NCBI GenBank assembly: GCA_020072845.1
Contig: JAIQGF010000002.1
Span: 157,638-221,637, forward strand
Direction of reading: 5' to 3'
Length of the DNA: 64,000 nucleotides
DNA from: Terriglobia bacterium
GTDB lineage: Bacteria > Acidobacteriota > Terriglobia > Terriglobales > Acidobacteriaceae
The notes below the pieces were generated by a model, which was not told the origin of the DNA, searched no databases, and saw only the letters and a program-made list of their open reading frames with translations. Position numbers and translations under genes: made by a program. How positions within the stretch are numbered: position 1 is the first letter of the stretch; each line of letters starts with the position of its first letter. Positions 39,701 through 47,764 of the stretch are shown one piece after another.

Positions 39701-41196
39701 CTTCGAAGCGCGCCACTATTGCTCACGTGAGCGGGCATCCCTTCTGGCTCGCTGCCGAACGCGGCCCTGCATTCCGTGCCGTCTATCCGGAAGTAACATT
39801 CGACCCCGAACCGGTCGCCATCGGCCATGAGCCATCGACCATCGACCGCTCCGACGCGCTTCTCCAGATGCTCACCGGCTGGATGCAGCACATCGGGCCG
39901 ACGACGGCTGCGGAACTCTCGTCGCTGCTTGCCGTTCCTGAAACCGAGATTGACCAGGCGCTGCTTCGTCTGGAGTCATCAGGAGCAATTCTGCGCGGCT
40001 CGTTCCGGCCACCGACCGCCGACCGTCAGCCGTCGACCGTGGAGTGGTGCGATCGTCGCCTGCTGGCGCGCATTCACCGCCTGACGCTCGGCGCGCTGCG
40101 CAAAGAGATCGAGCCGGTCACGGAAGCGCAGTTCATGCGCTGGCTGCTGCGCTGGCAGCACGTCGCGTCCGGCTCGCAACTGGCCGGCGAACGCGGTCTT
40201 CTGGAAGTCCTGCGGCAGTTGCAGGGCTTCGAAGTGCCGGCGAACTCCTGGGAGCGCCATGTGCTGGCGCGCCGCCTCTCCGATTACGATCCCAAGCAGC
40301 TCGACCAGCTCTGCCTCACAGGGGCGATCGGCTGGGGACGGTTGTCGCCACACCCGGCCACGCTGGAGGACTCGCACGACGGCCGCCGCCGCGTGATTCC
40401 CACCAGCGTTGCGCCGATCACGTTTTTCGTGCGCGAAGAGGCGGATTGGATGACGCCACGCCGTCCCGAATCCGTCGAGGAGGAAGCGCGCGGCCTGAGC
40501 CATGGAGCGCGCGACGTGCTCACCTTTCTGCGGCAGCGTGGCGCGTCATTTTTCGCCGACATCGTGCGCGGCACCGGCAAGCTGAAATCGGAAGTGGAAA
40601 CCGGGCTGTGGGAACTCGTTGCCGCCGGGCTCGTCACTGCCGACGGCTTCGATAACCTGCGCTCGCTGATCGATCCGCGCCGCCGCTCGGGGCAGGGAAG
40701 CGGCAGGACGTCGCGCCCGCGACACTCCGCCGGACGCTGGTCGGTGCTGTATCCCATCGAGCAGCCCGACCGCAACAAGATGATCGAAGCCACCTGCGCC
40801 ATGTTGCTGGCGCGCTACGGCGTGGTCTTCCGCGACCTGCTGGCGCGCGAGGCCATCCTGCCGAAATGGCGCGAGCTGGTGCAGGCCTTCCGCCGCATGG
40901 AAGCGCGCGGCGACATCCGCGGCGGCCGCTTCGTCAGCGGCTTCCTCGGCGAGCAGTACGCCTTGCCGGTGGCGGTGGAATCGCTGCGCGCGTTGCGCCG
41001 CACGGAACCCGCAGGCGAGATCATCACCATCTCGGCTGCCGATCCGCTGAACCTGGTCGGCATCGTGGTTCCCGGCGAACGCGTGCCCGCGATTTCCGGA
41101 AAAACGGTTACCTATCGCGACGGCGTGGCGGTCGCCAGCGAGGAGCGGCAGATGGCGGCCGAGCTTGCCATTCCGAGTACAGCCACCGGGGATTAA
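36742..41196 (+). CDS. lhr: Lhr-type large DNA helicase with in-frame repeat inserts
   Basis: Superfamily 2 ATP-dependent 3'-5' helicase of the long (about 1,500-residue) Lhr class, linked to DNA repair. 1,484 residues from MSSRGDNALAWAHPVVRDWF. Motifs: Walker A APTGSGKTLAAFL, VTTPESLYILLT, DEIH, SATQKP, TLVFVNTRRMAERV, QRVGRAGHW. The large C-terminal winged-helix/DNA-glycosylase-like extension follows. Family-unlike peptides encoded by palindromes occur at 37,416-37,434, 38,036-38,066, 39,595-39,660, about 39,829-39,850 and about 40,012-40,042. All are in frame, so the gene is intact. Confidence 0.93.
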   Translation: MSSRGDNALAWAHPVVRDWFLAKFGSPTEPQEQGWPHILARHATLIAAPTGSGKTLAAFLACIDRLVRQALAGDLQNRTEVLYVSPLKALGNDIQKNLEVPLGEILQLAAERGLLMPEIRTAVRTGDTLMHERRAMLQRPPHILVTTPESLYILLTAEKSRRMLRDVDTMIVDEIHAVAGDKRGSHLALSLERLDALIESSGHAAPVRIGLSATQKPIEEIARFLTGQRPVPHMPAIVDVGHRRAMDLQIEVPGIELGAVASNEMWDEIYERIAELVRKHRSTLVFVNTRRMAERVSHHLAEKLGAETVAAHHGSLSRKLRLTAENKLKNGELRVLVATASLQLGIDIGAIDLVIQIASPRSIAVALQRVGRAGHWRGAIPKGRLFVTTRDELFECAALIRAIKHGELDRILIPDAPLDILAQQIVATCAGSVDGRQSTVDGKVDAQSENGSWSEDDLFALMCRAYPYRNLARQDFDAILGMLSEGISARRGRFGAFLHRDRINGRVRARRGARLAAITSGGAIPDNALFTVVASPEGTMVGTVDEDFAVESMAGDIFVLGNTSWRIRRIESSSGRVLVEDAHGAPPGIPFWLGEAPARTAELSEHVALLRQELSARLGKTSPVAFSTSLPEVVAAMEWLKEECGLDAAGSEQAIQHLVAGRAVLGEVPTQKTIIAERFFDEGGGMQLVIHAPFGGRINKAWGLALRKRFCRSFNFELQAAATDDGLNIALAEQHSFPLADVFNFLQPETVQSVLEQAVLTGAPVFGTRFRWDATRALALLRFRGGKKIPPQVQRILADDLLASVFPDVAACGENITGDIQIPDHPLVKEVMKDVLHEAMDLDGLCAVLRGIQDGSIGCLAVDTPVPSQFSHEILNANPYAFLDDAPLEERRARAVQMRQVLPDSVLQEVGRLDPAAIAQVQQEAWPDVRDADELHDALLTLIALPEDLTSEGHGFSRAEKLANEMGALAPEGSAAGWTPFLAPLLASKRATIAHVSGHPFWLAAERGPAFRAVYPEVTFDPEPVAIGHEPSTIDRSDALLQMLTGWMQHIGPTTAAELSSLLAVPETEIDQALLRLESSGAILRGSFRPPTADRQPSTVEWCDRRLLARIHRLTLGALRKEIEPVTEAQFMRWLLRWQHVASGSQLAGERGLLEVLRQLQGFEVPANSWERHVLARRLSDYDPKQLDQLCLTGAIGWGRLSPHPATLEDSHDGRRRVIPTSVAPITFFVREEADWMTPRRPESVEEEARGLSHGARDVLTFLRQRGASFFADIVRGTGKLKSEVETGLWELVAAGLVTADGFDNLRSLIDPRRRSGQGSGRTSRPRHSAGRWSVLYPIEQPDRNKMIEATCAMLLARYGVVFRDLLAREAILPKWRELVQAFRRMEARGDIRGGRFVSGFLGEQYALPVAVESLRALRRTEPAGEIITISAADPLNLVGIVVPGERVPAISGKTVTYRDGVAVASEERQMAAELAIPSTATGD

Positions 41197-41220
41197 CTCC
41201 CCGCCCGCAATTGCAAACCT

Positions 41221-41226
41221 TATAAT
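41221..41226 (+). promoter_or_regulatory. -10 box of the L,D-transpeptidase gene, leaderless
   Basis: Consensus TATAAT whose expected +1 coincides with the GTG start at 41,233 (6 nt between). The -35 is poor. Confidence 0.45.
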
Positions 41227-41232
41227 TCCCGC

Positions 41233-41760
41233 GTGAAGTCTCGATTAGCACGCTTCGCCTTCGGGTTCGTTATTGCGGTTCTCGTTGCAATAGTGATTGT
41301 CGCCAGCGTTCATTCTCAACCGTTGCCTCTCAATGCTCGGGCTGATCGAGTCTTGGTCGTGAAGTCGGAACGCACACTGACTCTCTATGGCGGGAACACA
41401 CAGCTGAAAACTTACTCGGTTGCCCTCGGCCGTAGTCCCGTCGGCAATAAGGGTCAACAGGGTGATCACAAGACACCCGAAGGCAACTACATTCTCGATA
41501 GGCACAATCCAGGCAGCCGCTTCTATCGTTCTATGCACGTGTCCTATCCGACCGCGGAGCAAATCGCAGCGGCGCGTCAGCGCGGCGTATCACCTGGGGG
41601 AGACATTTTCATCCATGGTCTTCCAAACGGATTGGGCTGGTTGGGCCGTCTGCATCGTTTCATTGACTGGACAGATGGGTGCGTCGCGGTCACCGACAAA
41701 GAAATGGATGAAATTTGGCGCGCGGTTCCCGACGGTACGCCGATCGAGATCCGTCCGTAG
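41233..41760 (+). CDS. L,D-transpeptidase (YkuD family)
   Basis: 175 residues. N-terminal membrane or signal segment (FAFGFVIAVLVAIVIVASVH), then the YkuD catalytic domain: VLVVKSERTLTLYGGN, KTPEGNYILDRHN, and the active site IHGLPNG...WTDGCVAVTD with catalytic Cys about 149. It makes 3-3 cross-links in peptidoglycan or attaches proteins to it. With the PBP1b-like protein it is the second wall-synthesis enzyme of the window. Confidence 0.93.
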   Translation: MKSRLARFAFGFVIAVLVAIVIVASVHSQPLPLNARADRVLVVKSERTLTLYGGNTQLKTYSVALGRSPVGNKGQQGDHKTPEGNYILDRHNPGSRFYRSMHVSYPTAEQIAAARQRGVSPGGDIFIHGLPNGLGWLGRLHRFIDWTDGCVAVTDKEMDEIWRAVPDGTPIEIRP

Positions 41761-41892
41761 CCACTTAGTTCGAACGTCCGTTCAAAACGAGCCTTGTGCC
41801 GGTTTTTGCCGATCGCTGACGGCTGAAAGCTGACAGCTTCCGTATTACAATCCTCAGTTCGCCTGTCGTCATTCTTCTTCCAAGGATTTGCC

Positions 41893-43074
<1,182 letters not shown>

Positions 43075-43084
43075 TCGGAAGTGA

Positions 43085-43160
43085 AATCGCGTAATCGGGT
43101 AATTGAGTGAAGGGGGGTTCGCATTTACTTGCTCAATTACCCAATTTGCCTATACCCAGT
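43085..43160. repeat. intergenic palindrome of CGTAATCGGGTAATTG units
   Basis: CGCGTAATCGGGTAATTGAG pairs with GCTCAATTACCCAATTTGCC. Same family as 5016-5269, although 38 kb away. Confidence 0.6.
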
Positions 43161-43241
43161 TACTCCCCCTTGCCGCGCCTGTTCGTCTGCACTAGACTCT
43201 CCTAACTCCCGATCGGCCAAACCCTTCAGCAGGAGTATGCG

Positions 43242-44696
43242 ATGCAACCTACTCAGGTGGAGCAGTTGCTCGACATGGCGGCGGTCCATGCTTTCTACAT
43301 CGGACTGCTGGAGGATGTTCTCGGCCATCCCGTGCCCGTACCGCACGACGCGGCGGCCGGGGCCGAGGGCGCCGTCGAGAGATCCATTCATGACCTGGAG
43401 CGCTGGCTGAACCTGCTCGACCTGGCGATCACTCCACTGATGGTGCGCGACGCGCTCAAGGAATCCACTACCCAGGAAACCGCCGAGGCCCTGTTGCGCC
43501 ACTTCGTCCGCAAGAGGTCGCGCTTCGAACCCGACCGCGACAAGACCGATTTCATCGTTACCTTCCTGTATCGTTCGCTGGTCCCGCACGAGAAGCAGAT
43601 CCCGATGGAAATGAACGTGGAGGAGCCCTCGGAATTTGAAGAGGAGATCTACACCATCCTCGCCTCCGAGGAATCCGCCGCCCTGCCCGAGGAGCACCGC
43701 CAGTTGGTCCGCGAGTTTCCCTTCATCCGCCAGGAGGTGGACGATTACGGCCACTTCGACCAGCTTATGGATTCCGGCGTCATCCAGCGGGTGCGCGAGA
43801 TCAAGCAGCGCCTCGGCGATTCCTTCTATCACCCGCGCGCGCTCTCCACCATTGCCGCCTACAACGTCTACTTCGGCAGCCGCTTCGACCAGTTGTTCAA
43901 GCAGACCGCGCAGCAGATCAAGAAATTTGCCAGCAACGTGCAGCAGCAGGGCGGCAGCATCATGAGCCGCGTGGACGGCGACATCACCGTCCAGCATCTC
44001 ACCGCGGTCGAGGAGCAGCAAACCGAAATCATGCAGACCGAGTACGGCCGCGCGCAGGAACAATTCCGCAAAATTTCGAAGCTGAAAAAAGCGGTGGATT
44101 CGCGCACCAGCGCGCATCCTCATGCCGCCGCCGCAGCCGCCGCGGCCCATACGCCCGTCCCCGGTGTCCTAACCGGACGCACCGCGCACGCGCCCGGCGT
44201 CGGCGGAGCCCTCCCAGCCGGCGTCAATCCGGCCCTCGAACAGGGCAAGCTGCGCACCATGGAAAATTCCATCCGCAACTTCGTCCTCGCCGCCGACCCC
44301 AAATCCGCCAATGTCGTGCCGCTGCGCAACGGGAACGTGGTGCTAAGCAACGCTGAGCTTGACGCTTTTCGCGCCGACTATGGGGCCGAAAAGAGCTTCC
44401 GTGCCGACTGCGCCGGCGCGCTGCGCCAGACGGTAGCCATCCAGGCCCGCATTCGGTCGGAATTGCACGAATTCGACAGCAAACAGAGTTCGGCGTACTT
44501 GTGGAAGCCCCACGCCGATGCTCTGGCATTCCTCATCGGCGCGGCGCAGAATTTGCAGGAGCAGTGCGGCGGCCTCTTAGTTGTTGCCGAGCAACGAGGC
44601 CTGGCCGACAAGGCCACGGCCATCACCAGTTCGCTGCAGAAGATGCACCAGCAGGTGCAACTCGCCGCCCGGGCGCTGCAGGGAGATGGAAGCTAA
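43242..44696 (+). CDS. 484-residue helical protein, unknown
   Basis: ATG at 43,242 after AGGAG. Soluble and mostly helical, rich in Gln, Glu, Arg and Ala. The first 290 residues contain VEQLLDMAAVHAFYIGLLED, PHEKQIPMEMNVEEPSEFEE and FDQLFKQTAQQIKKFASNVQ. A low-complexity Ala/His/Pro linker (about 292-340) joins a second helical domain (about 340-484). No signal, Cys motif or nucleotide-binding loop. I do not recognise the family. Confidence 0.75.
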   Translation: MQPTQVEQLLDMAAVHAFYIGLLEDVLGHPVPVPHDAAAGAEGAVERSIHDLERWLNLLDLAITPLMVRDALKESTTQETAEALLRHFVRKRSRFEPDRDKTDFIVTFLYRSLVPHEKQIPMEMNVEEPSEFEEEIYTILASEESAALPEEHRQLVREFPFIRQEVDDYGHFDQLMDSGVIQRVREIKQRLGDSFYHPRALSTIAAYNVYFGSRFDQLFKQTAQQIKKFASNVQQQGGSIMSRVDGDITVQHLTAVEEQQTEIMQTEYGRAQEQFRKISKLKKAVDSRTSAHPHAAAAAAAAHTPVPGVLTGRTAHAPGVGGALPAGVNPALEQGKLRTMENSIRNFVLAADPKSANVVPLRNGNVVLSNAELDAFRADYGAEKSFRADCAGALRQTVAIQARIRSELHEFDSKQSSAYLWKPHADALAFLIGAAQNLQEQCGGLLVVAEQRGLADKATAITSSLQKMHQQVQLAARALQGDGS

Positions 44697-44770
44697 GGAT
44701 TGAGTGGAAATTGCTGGCTGGGTGTTACCCCGCAGCGAAACGCTGAGAACTGATAACTGACAACTGTATT

Positions 44771-45517
44771 TCACGCTTCTGCCGCCCCGCTTTGGATCAA
44801 CTGGTCGATCAGGGATTCCAGCCGCTGGCGGTTCAACGGTGTCATGTCGGTGAAGCGCACGCCCATCCCGACCATCCGGTGTGCCACGGTGATCTCACCC
44901 CGGGCGGCGATTTGAATGTCGCCGATGTGCACCGCCGCTTCTACCTGCACTCCCGGGCGGAGCGGCGTGGTGGTCTCGACGTAGCAGCCGCCGAGGCTGA
45001 TGTCGTGGATCATGGTCCATTGTCCGGCCGGCGACCCCATTTCCTGAACTTTCGCCCCGCCGCTGGCGCAATAGCGCGCATCCTTGCGCCGGTTATTGCG
45101 CCCGCCGAAGCTGTGCGGCGCAGTCCCGATCGGCGGCCGTTGCACGCCGCTGGTTTGCAGCGTGCCTGCCAACGAAAGCGTCGTCCGCGCCTCGGTGGCC
45201 GGCGCTGGAACTCCCCAGATGAATTTCCCGGTTTCGATGCAGAACAGCCCCACCTGGCCTTCCTGCGGCGTGCCTGGCTTCCCGATCCATACCACTTTGA
45301 AGCGCGCCTTCTCCATCCCTTGGCGCACTCCGATGGTTTCGCCCGGCCCGCTCCAGCAGCCCAGTCCCTTCAGGCGCGCCCCGTGCCGGCTGATGTCCAC
45401 CGTCCATCCGGTTTGATTGATGGGTTTCCCTGCGCTGTCCATGCCGAACACGCGCACCGGCGACTCATGCGAGGTTCTGGGCTCACTTCGCGTCTGCAAC
45501 ATTGTGAAAGTACCCAT
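44771..45517 (-). CDS. tandem PilZ-domain protein
   Basis: 248 residues from MGTFTMLQTRSEPRTSHESP. Two PilZ-like domains. The second (about 155-248) has RRKDARY and HDISLGGCYVE, the RxxxR and (D/N)xSxxG motifs that bind cyclic di-GMP. The first (about 20-110) keeps TVDISRHGARLKG but lacks a clear RxxxR, so it may not bind. It is divergent from the sigma-54 activator gene 228 bp away. It probably links surface behaviour or secretion to c-di-GMP. Confidence 0.85.
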   Translation of the reverse strand: MGTFTMLQTRSEPRTSHESPVRVFGMDSAGKPINQTGWTVDISRHGARLKGLGCWSGPGETIGVRQGMEKARFKVVWIGKPGTPQEGQVGLFCIETGKFIWGVPAPATEARTTLSLAGTLQTSGVQRPPIGTAPHSFGGRNNRRKDARYCASGGAKVQEMGSPAGQWTMIHDISLGGCYVETTTPLRPGVQVEAAVHIGDIQIAARGEITVAHRMVGMGVRFTDMTPLNRQRLESLIDQLIQSGAAEA

Positions 45518-45744
45518 GGAGGGCGCTTTTCGCCCGGCCGCAGTTTTGGGGAGGAGAATGCAAGTTTGGAGCAGCCGAACTCCGCTGTCAACTGTTTCCT
45601 GGCTCGCAGGCGGATCGTCCGCAACCTCCAGGTTCCCGCCTGGCAGGCGCTCCGGCAATCGAAAAGATAAATTTTTCTCCCTTGGGGGTGAAAATCTGAC
45701 ATAATTCGCCACCCTCGATCGCCCATCCGGAAGGGGAACCGGCC

Positions 45745-47151
45745 ATGGACATCCGTTCTGCCGCCGCCGCTCGTGCGCCCGAGCCGCGCCGCATCGCCTT
45801 CATCACGACCGATGCCGCGGTTTCGCCTGACGTCCATCAGTTTCTCGAGCCCTCCTTCAATGTCCGCATGCTGGATTCATGGTCGCAGTTGGCGCTTCTG
45901 CAAAGCGAGACCACGCTCGATGCGGTCCTGCTCGATCTCGACACCCAGGGTATAGAGCCCGGCGCTGCCATCGACCTGCTGGCCAAGCTCCGCGGCATCA
46001 ACCAAGACCTGGTCCTGGTCGCGCTGACCCGGAGCCACGATCACGCCTTGCGGCTCACCGCTGCCAACGTGCCTGTGGATGAATTCCTTGCCGCCCCGGT
46101 CGATTTCCACGAGCTGCAAATCGTCCTCGACCGCGCGCTGGACAAGCGCGCCATGGAGATCGAGAACCGGCGCGTCACCGAGCAGATTGCCGGCCGGTTC
46201 TCGTTTTGCGAGTTGATCGGCGGCAGCGAGGCCATGCGCCGCGTCTATGACGCCATTCTCCGTGTCGCCCACAGCGATGTGACGGTCGTGATCCGCGGCG
46301 AAAGCGGCACCGGCAAGGAACTAGTGGCACGTTCCATTGTGGCTGTCGGACCGCGCCGCGAGCGGCCCTTTATCAGTCTCAATTGCGCTGCCTTACCGGA
46401 AGCCCTGATCGAATCGGAACTGTTCGGCCACGAAAAAGGCGCATTCACCGGCGCCCATGCCTCCCGGCCCGGCCAGATCGAGCTCGCCGATACCGGCACG
46501 CTCTTCCTCGACGAAATCGCCACCCTCGGCCCGGGACTGCAAACCAAGCTGCTGCGAGTCCTGGAATCGCACACCGTGCAGCGGCTCGGCGGCCGCACCA
46601 GCAAGCACGTGGACTTCCGGCTCCTCACCGCAACCAATGAAAACCTCGAGGAGATGGTGCGCGTTGGGCGCTTCCGCGAGGACCTTTATTACCGCATCCA
46701 CGTGGTGCCGATCTTTCTGCCTCCGCTGCGCGAGCGTCGCGACGACATCCCCCTGCTCGCCGATCACTTCCTCCACATCTACTGCGCCAGCAACCGCGTG
46801 CCGCTCAAGCGGCTCGATCCGGAGGTCATCGACATCCTCGAGGAATACGCGTGGAACGGCAATGTGCGCGAGTTGGAGAACCTGATGCAGCGCCTTGTGC
46901 TGATGGTTCCGGGACCGGTGGTCCTGCCCAGGGACCTTCCCCAGCAATTGCTTTTTGCCAGCACGGCAAAGCAGGAATCGTTGTTGATTCCCGAAGAGGG
47001 GATCGATTTCGACGAGGAAATTGCCCGCATCGAAGTCGCCTACCTGCAGGCTGCCCTGCGCCGCGCTTCCGGCAAGAAGGTCGGCGCTGCGGCGCTGCTG
47101 CACGTTGACCCGCAAAAGATGAAATATCTATGCCGCAAGTACGGGATTTAA
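45745..47151 (+). CDS. sigma-54-dependent transcriptional activator (NtrC family)
   Basis: 468 residues. Receiver-like N-terminus (about 16-130) with the acceptor-region Asp (AVLLDLDTQG), but EFLAAPVD stands where the conserved Lys-Pro should be, so phosphorelay control is doubtful. AAA+ domain: GESGTGKE (about 186), GAFTGA (about 232-237, contacts sigma-54), LFLDEI, and FREDLYYRIHVV. The C-terminal helix pair (IARIEVAYLQAALRRASGKK) is a Fis-like HTH. A sigma-54 promoter with an upstream dyad lies 150 bp after its stop, driving the NSPLS-repeat peptide gene, which is the obvious candidate target. Confidence 0.92.
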   Translation: MDIRSAAAARAPEPRRIAFITTDAAVSPDVHQFLEPSFNVRMLDSWSQLALLQSETTLDAVLLDLDTQGIEPGAAIDLLAKLRGINQDLVLVALTRSHDHALRLTAANVPVDEFLAAPVDFHELQIVLDRALDKRAMEIENRRVTEQIAGRFSFCELIGGSEAMRRVYDAILRVAHSDVTVVIRGESGTGKELVARSIVAVGPRRERPFISLNCAALPEALIESELFGHEKGAFTGAHASRPGQIELADTGTLFLDEIATLGPGLQTKLLRVLESHTVQRLGGRTSKHVDFRLLTATNENLEEMVRVGRFREDLYYRIHVVPIFLPPLRERRDDIPLLADHFLHIYCASNRVPLKRLDPEVIDILEEYAWNGNVRELENLMQRLVLMVPGPVVLPRDLPQQLLFASTAKQESLLIPEEGIDFDEEIARIEVAYLQAALRRASGKKVGAAALLHVDPQKMKYLCRKYGI

Positions 47152-47156
47152 CCCTT

Positions 47157-47206
47157 CGCAGAGGTTAAAAATTAAACCTTAGGCGAAAATTTTTAACCGT
47201 TCTGCG
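47157..47206. promoter_or_regulatory. dyad upstream of the sigma-54 promoter
   Basis: CGCAGAGGTTAAAAATT and AAATTTTTAACCGTTCTGCG form inverted arms centred about 125 bp upstream of the -24 element. That is the usual distance for an enhancer bound by an NtrC-type activator. It could instead, or also, terminate the activator gene, but no U-run follows. Confidence 0.5.
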
Positions 47207-47303
47207 ATCGTTCTTGTGAATTTCTCATCAGTGCAAGCGAAATTGCGGCTCCATGCTATTGATTCCCCGTTCGAACTGGCTTCCGACCCAACTTGGATCG
47301 AAT

Positions 47304-47319
47304 TGGCATGGAGCTTGCA
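47304..47319 (+). promoter_or_regulatory. sigma-54 (RpoN) promoter
   Basis: TGGCATG-N4-TTGCA against the consensus TGGCACG-N4-TTGCW: one mismatch, with the invariant GG and GC at -24/-12 correctly spaced. The expected start is about 47,331, some 43 nt before the peptide gene. GCATGGAGC here is the inverse of GCTCCATGC at 47,248-47,256. Confidence 0.85.
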
Positions 47320-47373
47320 GTTACTCAGCCCAGACCGGGGTTCAAGGAATTAAATTCAACTTGAGGGATGGAC

Positions 47374-47679
47374 ATGCAGAAGAAATCTCTGATCAAGAGC
47401 CGCGCCGCCGCCAAGAAGGCCCTGCTAGCGACCAAAAAGTCAAAGGTGGGTGGCAAACAGAAGGTCGCGGGTGCCGGGATGACGAACAGCCCGCTGAGCA
47501 ACAGCCCGTTGAGCAACAGCCCGCTGAGCAACAGCCCGCTGAGCAACAGCCCGTTGAGCAACAGCCCGCTGAGCAACAGCCCGCTGAGCAACAGCCCGCT
47601 GAGCAACAGCCCGCTGAGCAACAGCCCGCTGAGCAACAGCCCGCTGAGCAACAGCCCACTGACGAACAGCAAGATTTAG
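47374..47679 (+). CDS. basic peptide with twelve NSPL(S) repeats
   Basis: 101 residues; ATG at 47,374 with GAGGG 6 nt upstream (an ATG two codons earlier overlaps the ribosome-binding site). N-terminal leader-like part of about 36 residues, very basic (MQKKSLIKSRAAAKKALLAT...KVGGKQKVAGAGM). Then eleven NSPLS units and a final NSPLTNSKI. Differences between units (CTG/TTG, CCG/CCA) are silent in this frame but change residues in the other open frames, which supports the frame. Driven by a sigma-54 promoter. I infer a precursor or secreted repeat peptide; no known family is recognised. Confidence 0.75.
   Translation: MQKKSLIKSRAAAKKALLATKKSKVGGKQKVAGAGMTNSPLSNSPLSNSPLSNSPLSNSPLSNSPLSNSPLSNSPLSNSPLSNSPLSNSPLSNSPLTNSKI
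47485..47664 (+). repeat. 15-bp coding tandem repeat, 12 units
   Basis: AACAGCCCGCTGAGC repeated twelve times with almost no variation, in frame with the NSPLS peptide. Such arrays change length by slippage or recombination, so copy number may vary between strains. Confidence 0.95.
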
Positions 47680-47720
47680 TTTGCTTGATGTAGTGAGTGA
47701 TAGACAAAGCGGCGTAACTT

Positions 47721-47754
47721 CGCAAAGGGGGTGCAGCTAAATGCACCCCTTGCG
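47721..47754. terminator. bidirectional hairpin between convergent genes
   Basis: CGCAAAGGGGGTGCA...TGCACCCCTTGCG stem, one bulge, loop GCTAAA, between the peptide gene and the convergent M50 operon. Only a weak T-rich sequence (ATCTTTG) follows on the plus strand. Confidence 0.7.
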
Positions 47755-47764
47755 AATCTTTGCC

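Noticed and set aside
47485..47664. CRISPR array
   Set aside because: Pure 15-bp tandem coding repeats with no spacers and no cas genes.
47253..47693. EQQPA-repeat frame, and antisense GLLLS and GCCSA repeat frames, over the 15-bp array
   Set aside because: Unit differences change residues in all three, but are silent in the NSPLS frame, which also has the ribosome-binding site and promoter.
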